Positions 1-11,600 of a stretch of DNA of 64,000 nt are shown piece after piece. The stretch is from Arcuatula senhousia. Lineage: Eukaryota; Mollusca; Bivalvia; Mytilida; Mytilidae. Numbering within the stretch: position 1 is the first letter of the stretch; each line of letters begins with the position of its first letter. The translations under genes were made by a program, and so were the position numbers. The stretch is from the NCBI GenBank assembly GCA_963971305.1, contig OZ020305.1, positions 7,349,001 to 7,413,000 on the forward strand. The letters run 5' to 3'. The notes below the pieces were generated by a model. That model made no database searches and had not been told where the DNA came from. It saw nothing but the letters and a program-made list of their open reading frames with translations.

Positions 1-860
1 AGAGGTCCCAGAAGATAATTTTTTAAATTGCGCGCCCTCCTGTTTGAAAATTTCTGGATCCGCCACAGTTATTTTGTCACTGAATTATGCTGACTTCTGG
101 GTGTGTAAGAAATTAAAAGTGGACAACTTGTGGCCCCTATTTTAAAGTTTAACAGACAAAATGTGTGTATTGATAGGATGATTCATTACACTTGAACCAA
201 ATAAGATTTCAGAAAACAATCAAATGAATAAGAACACAGCATTATAAAGTGCATTGTATATTATCTGTGATTAGTTTTAACTTTTCATTTGTCACTTTAT
301 ACATATATTTTTTAGCATCAATTGTTTTTAATGAGTAAATATTGTGCATGTTTATTTTCTGTAAAAAGTCCTCATTTTTAAGTAAAACAGAACTGTAGCT
401 TTATGTTATGTGCCTGATAGGTTCCAAGCAATCTCATGCCGTGACTAGAATTTTAATTTTGTGTGAAAAGTATTTTCAAAATTACAAAATGGACATGCAC
501 AAGTTGTGTGTATCTCAAATTTTGAGTTGTCAAGTATAACACTTGCAGAAAAAATGTAAAATTCATAACAACATCATTTTAATAACTATAAAGACTTTTT
601 TCATTATATGTCCTTAAATAGCTTTATAAGTTAAATGGCATAATTACTTTAAACCACAAAACCATGAACTGTTTTCATTTTTTGTTGATTTTAATCTATT
701 TGATCTAATCTTAGGAATTGTTGGGGTTCTTGAGGTTTTTTACAAATATATAATCTTGTGTTTTTTGCACATAAAGCATTACTATTATGATCAAATTTTT
801 TTGTATATTTCAAAATCAATTGTGATTCCTTCTGTACTTAAGACATAAAGAATAAATTTT
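1..860. other. Intergenic AT-rich sequence, nothing recognised
   Basis: I see no conserved coding potential, RNA gene or element end here on either strand. It is low-complexity AT-rich DNA. Confidence 0.6.
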
Positions 861-1354
861 ATATTTCTTTTATATTTTGTGTCTTTTATACTTTAAGAAG
901 TAGTACTTTTGCTTCTCAACAAAAGCCACATGGAATATGGAAGTTTCAGTTGAGTCTTAAAAAAAACAACATTGACTTTACTAAAAGTGACATCGTGAAC
1001 CCTACAAGTTCATTACATTTTGAGGCATTTTAAGTAAACCAAACAAAAAAAAAAGAGAATTCAGTTTGTCATTCAAAAATATATTTATAAACAAATATAA
1101 TTGTTGAAGTAATTGATTTGTCTCAGTCAAGCAGTAGTAAATATATATTTCTAAAAGTAATCAGCTTCCCTCAGAATAGAGGTAGTCAGTTTATCTTTCT
1201 AAAGTAATATTTCTTTTATATTTTGTGTCTTTTATACTTTAAGAAGTAGTACTTTTGCTTCTCAACAAAAGCCACATGGAATATGGAAGTTTCAGTTTAG
1301 TCTTTAAAAAAACAACATTGACTTTACTAAAAGTGACATCCTGAACCCTACAAG

Positions 1355-1904
1355 AAGCAAAGGTGTACCAAAGGGGTAATCAGTATCATAAAAGCGTAAA
1401 GACAAAGACAAAACCGGCAGACAAAAAATCATCACAACAAAACAAACCACATAACAACATAAAACACACACACACACAACAACAAAACCGCATTCAGCAA
1501 CACGAACTCAAGTCGAAACCAGAGTGAACTCAGGTGCTCCGGAAGAGTAAGCAGTTCCTGCTTGCTATAGCACACCCGTCACGTTGCGAAAGATCGATTA
1601 AGTGTTGGTCAAATCCGGAAAGGATGACATTACAAAACTCTATGTCAAACCAACATCTGTGCTCATCTGAGAGATAGAAATCCCGTATTTGTATACAAGC
1701 ACATGATGTCGTCCGTAAAATTTCTTGAGTGATGACAACAACCTGGGAGCAACGTACCCCTGTATTAACAATTTGCTTTTCAGCCGTGTGGCTCTATCAA
1801 GGAAGTCGTTGTACTCCCCACATGCTCTGGAATAGGGAATCAATTGTGATACGTTAACTCCATATGCTGGAGCGGACGGAATGTTGCTACACAGAAAGGG
1901 AAAG
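1355..1904 (-). mobile_element. 5'-truncated retroelement insertion with reverse-transcriptase C-terminal tail
   Basis: On the minus strand, about 1905 down to 1640, it encodes NFPFLCSNIPSAPAYGVNVS, then QLIPYSRACGEYNDFLDR and KFYGRHHVLVYKYGISISQM. I recognise this from memory as the region downstream of a reverse transcriptase in retroelement proteins common in molluscs and other invertebrates. The following non-coding part, with CTTACTCTTCCGGAGCACCT, resembles the 3' region of the same elements. The 5' part is missing. The insert is flanked by AAG on both sides and absent from the neighbouring duplicate, so its ends are defined. The superfamily is not determined. Confidence 0.6.
1435..1500. 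repeat. CA-rich low-complexity tract
   Basis: It contains a short (CA)n run inside ACAAC-rich sequence, in the 3' part of the retroelement fragment. Confidence 0.6.
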
Positions 1905-2039
1905 TTCATTACAGTTTGAGGCATTTTAAGTAAACCATACAAAAAAAAAAGAGAATTCAGATTGTCATTCAAAAATATATTTATAAACAAATATAAATGT
2001 TGAAGTAATTGATTTGTATCAGTCAAGCAGTAGTAAATA

Positions 2040-3165
2040 TATATTTCTAAAAGTAATCAGCTTCCCTCAGATTAGAGGTAGTCAGTTTATCTTTCCAAAG
2101 TAATCATCTTGACGCAGTTTAGCAGTAGTCAGTTTGTCTTTCTGGAGTAATCATCTTGAATCAGTTTAGCAGTAGTAAGTTTGTCTCTCTGAAGTAATCA
2201 ACTTGACTCAGTTTAGCAGTAGTCAGTTTGTCTTTCTGGAGTAATCATCTTGAATCAGTTTAGAAGTAGTAAGTTTGTCTCTCTGAAGTAATCAACTTGA
2301 CTAAGTTTAGCAGTAGTCAGTTTGTCTCTCTGAAGTAATCATCTTGAATCAGTTTAGCAGTAGTCAGTCTTTCTGAAGTAATCATCTTGACTTAGTTTAG
2401 CAGAAGTCATTTTGTCTTTCTGGAGTAATCATCTCATCTTGAATCAGTTTAGCAGTAGTCAGTTAGTCTTTCTGAAGTTATCATCTTGACTTAGTTTAGC
2501 AGTAGTCAGGTAGTCTTCTTGACTCAGTAGTCAGGTAGTCTTCTTGACTCAGTTTAGCAGTAGTCAGTTAATATTTCTGAAGTAATCATCTTGACTCAGT
2601 TTAGCAGTAGTCAGTTAATATTTCTGAAGTAATCATCTTGACTCAGTTTAGCAGTAGTCAGTTAATATTTCTGAAGTAATCATCTTGACTCAGTTTAGCA
2701 GTAGTCAGTTTGTCTTTCTGAAGTAATCATCTTGACGCAGTTTAGCAGTAGTCAGTTTGTCTTTCTGGATAATCATCTTGAATCAGTTAAGCAGTAGTAA
2801 GTTTGTCTCTCTGAAATAATCAACTTGACTCAGTTTAGCAGTAGTCAGTTTGTCTCTCTGAAGTAATCAACTTGACTCAGTTTAGCAGTAGTCAGTTTGT
2901 CTTTCTGAAGTAATCAACTTGGCTCAGTTTAGCAGTAGCCAGTTTGTCTTTCTGAAGTAATCAACTTGACTCAGTTTAGCAGTAGTCAGTTTGTCTGTCT
3001 GAAGTAATCATCTTGACTCAGTTTAGCAGAAGCCAGTTAGTCTTTCTGAAGTAATCATCTTGACTCAGTTTAGCAGTAGTCAGTTAGTCTTTCTGAAATA
3101 ATCATATTGACTCAGTTAAGCAGTAGTCCGTTTGCCTTTCTGAAATAATCATCTTGACTGTCCAG
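2040..3165. repeat. 47-bp minisatellite, first block
   Basis: About 24 imperfect copies of a 47-base unit built from TTTGTCTTTCTGAAGTAATC, ATCTTGACTCAG and TTTAGCAGTAGTCAG. Many units contain the word TGACTCA. Unit variants (TGAATCA, TGACGCA) are interleaved. The array begins inside the degenerate end of the 346-bp duplication. Confidence 0.95.
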
Positions 3166-3302
3166 AAATGGGTCTTTCTTTGATATCCTAGGGATTTGTT
3201 TGAATCTTATGTATTGTATTTTTAGTCTTGGGCCAATGCAAGACGGCGAGCAGTGACCTCTGGTCATGTTGAAGACTTGCTGGCTGTTTAACATTGTGAT
3301 TT

Positions 3303-4170
3303 TTAGCTCACCTGGACCGAAGGTCCATGTGAGCTATTACCATCACTTGGCGTCCGTCGTCGTCGTCTGTCGTCGTCGTCTGTTAACAATTTTTCAAAAA
3401 TCTTCTCCTCTGAAACTACCAAACAGAATTTAATGAAACTTAGTATGAATGATCCTTAGGGTGTCCTGCACCAAACTTGTGTTTTGATTTTTAATCCGTT
3501 AAAAAACATGGCCGCCGTTACTAAAAATAGACTAGGGGAGTCAGACTACTGTTTTTGGCTTATAAATCAAAAAGTATAAGAGATAGAGGAAATCTGAGGC
3601 CGCGTTACTGATTCAGCATCAAAAGCTCTACAAAAGTCTCCATTTGGTCAAAGTTGTCAGATGACCCCTTATAAGGGTTACGGCCCCTTAAAGGTGAAAA
3701 ATAGCATTTTTTCATGTTTTTGGCCTACAGAATGAAAACTATTGCAGATAGAGATTAGCTGTTGCTTGCTAAAATGTTCAGCTCATTTAGCTTTACAAAA
3801 TTCTCCATAGGGTTGAAGTTGTCAGATGATCCCTTATAGGGGTTACGGCCCCTGAAAAATAGCGATTTTTCATGTTTTTGGCCTACAGAATGAAAACTAT
3901 TGCAGATAGAGATTAGCTGTTGGTTGCTTAAATGTTCAGCTCATTTAGCTCTACAAAAGTCTTCATAGGGTCGAAGTTGTCAGATGACTCCTTATAGGGG
4001 TTATGGCCCCTTATAGGTGAAAAATGGTGTTTTTGGCCTATAGAATGAAAACTATTGCAGGTAGAGAAAAGCTGTTGCTTGCTTAAATGTTCAGCTCATT
4101 TAGCTCTACAAAAGTATAGGGTCAACATCAAGACCAGGTGAGCGATTCAGGCTCCTGGGAGCCTCTTGTT
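3303..4170. mobile_element. Family A inverted-repeat-ended element, copy 1 (inserted in the minisatellite)
   Basis: It starts AGCTCACCTGGACCGAAGGT and ends CCAGGTGAGCGATTCAGG then CTCCTGGGAGCCTCTTGTTT, so the tips GCTCACCTGG and CCAGGTGAGC are inverted. Subterminal (CGTCGT)n is followed by an interior with about three copies of a unit of roughly 150 bases (GCCTACAGAATGAAAACTAT, GAAGTTGTCAGATGA). No coding capacity: a non-autonomous repeat. It cleanly interrupts the 47-bp array, which resumes at about 4215. Confidence 0.8.
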
Positions 4171-4214
4171 TTAAATTGCCGTTTCTTTAATGTTGGGTGT
4201 GTCGCGTACACTTA

Positions 4215-5750
4215 TTCCACATCTCTTTATCGTCTTTCAGTTTAGCAGTTGTCAGTTTGTCTTTCTGAAATAATCATATTGACTCAGTTTTGCAGTAGTC
4301 CGTTTGTCTCTCTGAAATAATCATATTGACTCAGTTAAGCAGTAGTCCGTTTGTCTTTCTGAAGTAATCATCTTGACTCAGTTTAGCATTAGTCAGTTTG
4401 TCTTTCTGAAATAATCAACTTGACTCAGTTAAGCAGTAGTCAGTTAGTCTTTCTGAAATAATCATATTGACTCAGTTAGTCTCTCTGAAGTAATCATCAT
4501 GACTCAGTTTAATAGTAGTCAGTTTGTCTCTCTCGAGTAATCAGCTTTTCAGTTAGTCTTTCTGAAATAATCATCTTGACTCAGTTTAGCAGTAGTCCGA
4601 TTGCCTGTCTGATGTTATCATCTTGACTCAATTTAGCAGTAGTCAGTTTGTCTTTCTGAAGTAATCAACTTGATTCAGTTTAGCAGTAGTCAGTTTGTCT
4701 TTCTGAAGTAATCAGCTTGACTCAGTTTAGCAGTGGTCAGTTTGTCTTTCTGAAATAATCAACTTGACTCAGTTTTGCACTGGTCAGTTTGTCTTTCTGA
4801 AGTTATCATTTTGACTCAGTATAGCAGAAGTCAGTTTATCTTTCTGAAGTAATCATCTTGACTCAGTTTAGCAGTGGTCAGTTTGTCTTTCTGAAATAAT
4901 CAACTTGACTCAGTTTTGCAGTAGTCAGTTAGTCTTTCTGAAGTAATCAACTTGACTAAGTTTAGCACTAGTCAGTATGTCTTTCTGAAGTAATCATCTT
5001 GACGCGGTTTAGCAGTGGTCAGTTTGTCTTTCTGAAATAATCAACTTGACTCAGTTTAGCAGTAGTTAGTTTGTCTTTCTGAAATAATCAACTTGAATCA
5101 GTTTAGCAGAAGTCAGTTTGTCTTTCTGAAGTAATCATCTTGAATCAGTTTAGCAGAAGTCAGTTTGTCTTTCTGAAGTAATCATCTTGAATCAGTTTAG
5201 CAGAAGTCAGTTTGTCTTTCTGGAGTAGACAGCTTGTCAGTTAGTCTTCTGAAATAATCATCTTGACTCAGTTTAGCAGAAGTCATTTTGTCTTTCTGAA
5301 GTAATCATCTTTACTCAGTTTATCAGTAGTCAGTTAGTCTTTCTGAAGTAATCATCTTGACTCAGTTTAGCAGTAGTCAGTTCGTCTTTCTGAAGTCATC
5401 AACCTGACTCAGTTTAGCAGTAGTCGGTTTGTCTTTCTGAAGTAGTCATCTTGACTCAGTTTAGCAGAAGTCAGTTTGTCTTTCTGAAGTAATCATCTCA
5501 TCTTGAATCAGTTTAGCAGTAGTCAGTTAGTCTTTCTGAAGTTATCATCTTGACTTAGTATAGCAGTAGTCAGGTAGTCTTCTTGACTCAGTTTAGCAGT
5601 TGTCAGTTAGTCTTTCTAAAGTAATCATCTTGACTCAGTTTATCAGTAGTCAGTTTGTCTTTCTGAAGTAATCATCTTGACTCAGTTTAGTAGTGGTCAG
5701 TTTGTCTCTCCGGAGTAATCGTCTTGACTAAGTTTAGCAGTAGTCAGTTT
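4215..5750. repeat. 47-bp minisatellite, second block
   Basis: It continues the same 47-base unit for roughly 33 copies after the family A insertion. Copies such as TTTCTGAAGTAATCATCTTG are highly alike, and some units are shortened (about 2510-2540 in block one and 5570-5590 here). Confidence 0.95.
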
Positions 5751-5817
5751 ACTCCACGAAAGTAGAGGTGCATATAGTGTTCGGGTCCGTCCTTCCCAAA
5801 TCCTCGTATTTACAAAT

Positions 5818-6418
5818 TCCCACTTACTGACAAGTGCAACATCAATCATATTTGTATGATAGCAGATATTTGTGCACTTTGTGATGCTAATCACAATGCA
5901 TGTTTCGGATGCTGGATGTGACCTATATTTTCTGCATGGTTGATCACATAAAGACAAATGGTTAAAGTCATTCCAGCCTACTGACAAGTGCCACACCAAC
6001 CATATTGGTATGGTTGGTGCACCTAGTGATGCTAAGCACAATGCATGCTTCTGCTGCTGGCAGTGACCTACATTTTCCGCATGAATGACTTTTTACAGAA
6101 GAATGGTTAACGTCCATTTCTGCTTACTGACAAGTGCCACATGAACAATATTGGTATGATAGGTGCACCTAGTGATGCTTAGCACAATGCACGCTTCCGA
6201 TGCTGGTTGTGACCTATATTTTCCGCATAGATGACCACTTACAGAAGATTGGTTGCAGTTCATTCCCGCTTACAGTCAAATACCACTTCAACCAAAGTGG
6301 TACAGTAGGTGCATCTAGGGGTGCTTCGCAAGATATATGGTTCAGATGCTGGCTGTTACCTTCTTTTTCTGCATGAATGAGCACTAAGATTTTTGAAAAG
6401 TTCAAGTCAATTCCCGCT
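5818..6418. repeat. Four-copy tandem repeat, about 147 bp
   Basis: The units start near 5818, 5978, 6124 and 6270. Each carries ACTGACAAGTGCCAC, GGTGCACCTAGTGATGCT, GATGCTGG..GTGACCTA and TTTTCCGCATGAATGA. The last copy is most diverged. Minus-strand open frames across it follow the repeat and are not genes. Confidence 0.85.
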
Positions 6419-6494
6419 TAGGAACAATAATAGGTAACGAGATGAGCCTCGTAACTGAAAGATAACTACGATGTTTTGACACATTATCTTATTT

Positions 6495-7527
6495 AACTCG
6501 CCTGGCCAAAGGCGATGTGAGCTTATTCCATCACTATGCGTCCGTCGTCGTCCGTTGATATTTTAAAAAAAATCTTCTCTGAAACCACTGAGCCATTTCA
6601 GAAATGATAAATGACATGTTGGCAACAAACAATCCTCATTTTGAAATGATTCGATAAAAATAAAACCGCTGTTACTTAAGCTAGAACATAGGGTTATATC
6701 ACTTAAAATGGCTTATAACTCAGCAACTATAACAGATAGAAAAGGGCCAAAGGATCTTAGGCTCTTTGGAATCAAAAGCTCTACAAAAGTCTCAAAATTG
6801 TCAGTTGACGCCTTCTAGGGGATATGGCCCTTTAAAGGCCAAAAACAGCGATTTTTCCTGTTTTTCTCGAAAACTATTGCAGGTAAAGAAAAGCAGTTGC
6901 TTTCTTAAACTTTCAGCTCATTAAGCTCTACTAAATTCACCTTGGGTGGAAGTTGTCAGAAGACCCCTTATAGGGGTTATGGCCCTTTAAAGATCCATAA
7001 TAGCATTTTTTATGTTTTTGCTCTATAAAATGAAAACTATCGAAGATAGAGAAAAGCTGTTGCTTGCTTAAACCTTCGGCTTATTAAACTTTACAAAAGT
7101 CTCCATTTTGTCGAAGTTGACAGATTACTACTTATAGGGGTTATGGCTCTTTGAAGGTCGAAAAAAGTTTTTTTTTTCATGTCTTGCCCTGTAGAATGAA
7201 AACTATTGAAGATAGGGAAAAGCTGTTGCTTGCATAAGCCTACAGCTCATTTTGCTCCACAAAAGTATTCATAGGGTCAAAGTTGTCAGATGACCCCTCA
7301 TATGACCATTTTACGGTAAAAAGAGCGTTTTTTCAAGTTTTTCTTCTGTAGAATGAAAATGATTGCAGATAGAGAAAAGCTGTTACTTGCTTAAAACTTC
7401 AACTTATTTTAAGCTCTACAAATAAAAGTCTTTATTAGATTAAAATTGTCAGATGACCCATATAGGTGAGTCCCTTATGGATCTAAGGACCAGGTGAGCA
7501 ATTCAGGCTCCTGTGAGCCTCTTGTTT
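6495..7527. mobile_element. Family A inverted-repeat-ended element, copy 2
   Basis: It starts ACTCGCCTGGCCAAAGGCGA and ends CCAGGTGAGCAATTCAGG then CTCCTGTGAGCCTCTTGTTT. Its interior has about five diverged units with GAAAACTATTGCAG, AGAGAAAAGCTGTTGCTTGC and GTTGTCAGATGACCCC. It is non-coding and more diverged than copy 1. Confidence 0.75.
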
Positions 7528-7550
7528 TGTCTTTTGAAGTAATTTAGCAG

Positions 7551-7626
7551 AAGTCCGTCATAAGTTCATAGACAAATATGGGATTTCTATCTCTCAGATT
7601 AGTTTAGACGTTGGTTTGTCACAGGG
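7551..7626 (+). mobile_element. Second retroelement tail fragment
   Basis: A plus-strand frame reads VRHKFIDKYGISISQISLDVG, matching the tail of the 1355-1904 insertion (VYKYGISISQMSTDVGL) but in the opposite orientation. It lies directly against the end of family A copy 2. Only about 25 codons remain. Confidence 0.55.
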
Positions 7627-8559
7627 CTTTGTTTTGTTCTCCTTTAGTGGATTTTACACGCTTAAGTAATCTGGTCTTCATATACCAGTAGTAATATCGA
7701 AAATGAAACTATTTGTGTATCAGACAAAGGTTCTGTTAATTATTTTTGACAGACCCAAAGAACGTAAACTTCATAATGTATATCGGATTTTGGATCACGT
7801 TGTCTTCAGATCAGCTTAAAAGAGTTTATTGCTAGTAATCAATTTGACTCAACAATATAACAGTTTTGCTTCCAGATTTTAAACATTTTTGAGAAAATAA
7901 CCCGAAAAGATGGCAAAAAATAGAAGAAAGACAAGACTAAGTTGAAGGATAGCGGGATAAAAATAAAACACTTTCTAGACGTTTGCACATATTTTTTGAA
8001 TCTCTGTACTGGCATACATTGATGCTCTGGTTGTAAAAATGACACAGAAGAAGTGTTAATCTTTTCAAATTTAGTTTGCTCTTTTATTAAAAAATTAGAA
8101 CTAATCTGCACATTGAAATATTTTGGGTCGTGATTTTGAGTATTCAGTTAACGTTAGATTTCTGAAGGCAAATAATTTGGCTTAAAATTAAACCTGAAAG
8201 AAAATGTAAAGCTGACTTAAGATGTTGGTGCATATTTTACAGTCTAAAGATTTTGTATTCATGATGATTTTGAAATTCGAAAGTTGTTTGTCAGACGTTA
8301 AGGAAGAATGTTTAAACGTTAATCCAGTGCAATAGTTTATTTCTGTTCTATTGTTTTATTCTATAAAGCGTGATAGACACTTTTGTTCAGATATGTAATT
8401 TTATATACATGTGAATTAACAATTTATAAAGTAGATATATGGTTCAAGAACTAAAGCAAAATGGCGAACACAACCAAGTTTGGATTCTGAAAATAAGTAA
8501 AAAAATATGTAAAAATGTTAAAAAAAGTTCTACTTAATTAACACGCAAAGACGACGTTT
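7627..8559. other. Presumed 5' flank of the gene
   Basis: AT-rich sequence between the last repeat and the signal peptide exon. The promoter and 5' untranslated region should be here or further upstream, but I cannot define a TATA box, initiator or transcription start. The minus-strand open frame near 7839-8111 shows no family features. Confidence 0.4.
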
Positions 8560-8620
8560 ATGGATACGAGACTGGTGTTATGGATTCTGTTAGGTGTAGT
8601 GGAACTATCTAAGGCTCAAG
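8560..8620 (+). CDS. Exon 1: start codon and signal peptide
   Basis: It encodes 20 residues: Met, a short charged stretch (Asp-Thr-Arg), a hydrophobic core rich in Leu/Val/Ile/Trp, then a small-residue end (SKAQ), as in a secretory signal peptide. It ends in a GTAGGT donor in phase 1, which matches the acceptor of exon 2. The start is chosen because it is the only Met that gives a signal sequence in frame with the VWA exon. A competing start at 9136 would lie inside intron 1. The 5' untranslated region and promoter are not identifiable. Confidence 0.8.
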
Positions 8621-11600
8621 GTAGGTTTGAGTAGATTTTTTAGTACAGACTGTGATCTTCAGAATTAAATACATGTATATAAATTAAAATGTTAGATGGT
8701 ACTGTAAATCTAGTGCCTGTTTTCATTTAGCATCTCAAACTTTAGGATTATTATTAATAAATAATATTATTGAGTTTCAATATCTTCAAATATTTCAAGG
8801 AATTCCTGTACAGAGATAGTCACTAATTTGAGAAAATAGTTTTATGAAAATGGACCTGTATAGCGTTCGGTTTTAAGTTTTATAAAACTTACCAACGTTA
8901 AAGATATCGAAACATGAAAATCAAGTAAACAATTGCACTGCCATATCAGGTTACTCCCCAAAAAAGATAGAATAACCACCCCAAGTGCATAAAACAAAGG
9001 CAAACCAGGAGACGCCGAAGACGAGGGCACTCAACGCTCTAAAATAACTTTCTTGGAAAAAAATCATAATTTACATCCATTTGATTACTAAACACCTTGG
9101 AGTATACACACCTTAAACTATCATAATCTTCATACATGCCATGTTCTCTATATTCTCCACGGTTATTTGTTTTGTTTGTTGTAGAATGTGTATCTGTCAC
9201 ACCAGCTGATGTGATTTTTGTGATGGATGAATCGGCGAGCGTTGGTCAAACTAATTTCGCTCAAAGTATTGATGCGCTCTCAACAACGGTAGACAACCTG
9301 GCTATAGGCGAAAACCAAATAAGGGTTGGCTTTGTTCTCTTTCATTCCACGTCGACTTCAAGAAGTATTGCTGATCTGGATACAAGTTACGACAAAAATG
9401 TTATCAAGAACCTTCTATCCGGCACATTGTACACCAATGGTAATGATACAGATGTCGCGAGCGCTCTTGAATTCACGTGCACCTCAATGTTTTCATCCAG
9501 TAGAGGGGACAGAGAGTCTGCACAAGACTACCTTATTCTTCTATCCGATGGAATATCTGATGCGCAAGACTCGAAAACTTCCCGAAACCTATGCGTTTCC
9601 AATGGTGTTATTCTCATAGCAGTCGGCATCGGAGGAACTACGAGCGGACACGAGTTGCTAAAAGATCTAGTACAGTACGATTCGTATCCACAGCATTATA
9701 TAAATACAACCTACAGTCAGTTGGAATCGGCTCTAACTTCTCTAGTAACAACTGTTGTCAACTGTAGTTCTACAGGCAAGTATAATTAAAGGCTACATGT
9801 TGTTTTCTTTTAGGCTTTATAAGCCATATGTCATCACCCCTTAAAAAATAACAAAACAAAAAAACATGCGGCATTGTATTCTGTCTGGACACATGATTTG
9901 TTTGGCAGAAACAGAAGCATTTTTAAGCAATTAAGCATATTTGTCGGGCAGTGTATCATCTTTGATATAGTATTCGCCCTGTAAGTATTTGTAAGTCTGC
10001 CAGATATGCATTTTGTTTGTTCTATCACCATTTTCAAGAGTATTATGGAAACGGCACCTTTTTAGCTCATTTGACGGAAGGCCATGTGGGTTATTGTCCT
10101 CAATTGGCGTCCGTCACCAGTCGTTCAAATGTCGTCAGTCCGGTCCAGCCGTTCCTTTTCAACTCTTCTTCTCTATATAACCACTTGACCAAATGCAACC
10201 AAACTTTGTATGGATGTTATTAAGAGTGCCCTTCAAAATTTGTCGTTTAGTTATATATTTTATGACCTTATGTGTGATTCGACAAAAGCATGGCTGTTAT
10301 TGGAACCTTATTGCTAAAAAAAAATTACATCGCCTTTAAAGTCATATAACTCTATAACAGAAAGAATAAATCTGATGGATCTAGTGACTACTAAAGACTT
10401 CATTGAGTCGAAGTTGTCAGTTTACCCCTTAGACAAACAGGGCTCGGGAAACAAGCTTCATGCTTATGTAAAACCCATCAAGTTTGCAGTATGCGAGTTT
10501 TGCCTTTGTCGCGATGCCCATTGAGACTATTCTTATCGAATTCAGGGTTATTTAACGTGCATACTTTTTAACAAGAATGTTTATCCACCCCCCTCATTTT
10601 AATGCACGGAGCAACAATTTGTTGAGACTCGAGAAGTAGTCGGAAAACTAACGAGAATCACGAACCCATGAAATTAGTAGACCGACACGTATACCACCCA
10701 ACCACCGGTTCTGTTTCAGATGACGTTTGAATGTAATATTCCCGATTGTTTTTTTTTTAGGTAAAAAATCACGCTTTTTTCATGTTTTGCGGTTCGGAAT
10801 AGCCTTTGCTTGTTTAGTTATTTGATTTATCGGTAATATGTAATAGGTTCTATATAAGTGTCAATTGTGTCAAAGTTTTCAGATAACCCCTTATAGGTGT
10901 TGTGGTCCTTAAAGGTCTAAAGTCCTGTATTTGGCTGATCGAAACTTCAATTAAACTATTGCAGACAGAAAAAAAACCATTTTGTCTACATTCATGTCCA
11001 AAGAAGCCGTCTAGCTACTACAGGGACCTCCCATAAAGGATGATCTATCAATATTTTGCTAGAGTCAATGTGCCTTGCATAATGGTTTTTGTTTGGTATG
11101 GCGCATCAACTATAACAAAAATATTGATAGATGGGATCAAGCCCCTTAATTATTCCTTATACTTAGTGCACTCGCCCTTCAGTTATGTTGGTTGAAGTTG
11201 AAAGTTTATTCATAAGACTAGTTTTTATGCTCCAAAATACAGCAATGAAGTAAAAATGTTGATCGTTGACAAATTATTTTTAGAAATTTAACTATGCATC
11301 CTGAACCTATTGAATAGAAAATAATGAAATGTGGAATAAGTGTATGAAATAGAAATAGAAATAGAAATAGCTTTATTCCAATTAAGGGCCCTATAATAGA
11401 GCATACAATTACATATAAGTGATTATGACAATTTGTGACAGTAAATAAAATTATAACAGATTTATTAATAACAACAACTTAATAATTTTACAGGGGCAGG
11501 GCCAAGTAGTACATATGCGACACAGCTCACATACATAACAATTTTAAAAGCGGCAATCTAGGGACTTGGTACATTTATCTTTCACATTGTATTACTATAA

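Larger units (their letters stand above)
861..2102. repeat. 346-bp tandem duplication, second copy split by an insertion
   Basis: Copy 1 is 861-1206. Copy 2 is 1207-1354 joined to 1905-2102 (148 + 198 = 346 bases), with only scattered differences. A shared landmark is AGAAGTAGTACTTTTGCTTC. Copy 2 is interrupted by about 550 bases containing a retroelement tail. The right end of the unit contains degenerate versions of the adjacent 47-bp minisatellite. Confidence 0.88.

Noticed and set aside
2040..5750. CRISPR-like array
   Set aside because: Units are directly adjacent 47-bp repeats without unique spacers, in eukaryotic DNA: a minisatellite.
5697..6041. Minus-strand 114-codon open frame
   Set aside because: It lies over the four-copy 147-bp repeat and the edge of the minisatellite; the frame breaks between units.
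8395..8559. TATA box for the gene
   Set aside because: Several TATA-like words occur in this AT-rich DNA and none stands out by position or context.
9136..9789. Separate small VWA gene starting at the Met at 9136
   Set aside because: That Met lies in intron 1; the signal peptide exon at 8560 joins the VWA exon in phase and the acceptor at 9184 fits. A short isoform by readthrough of the GC donor remains possible and is listed as a finding.
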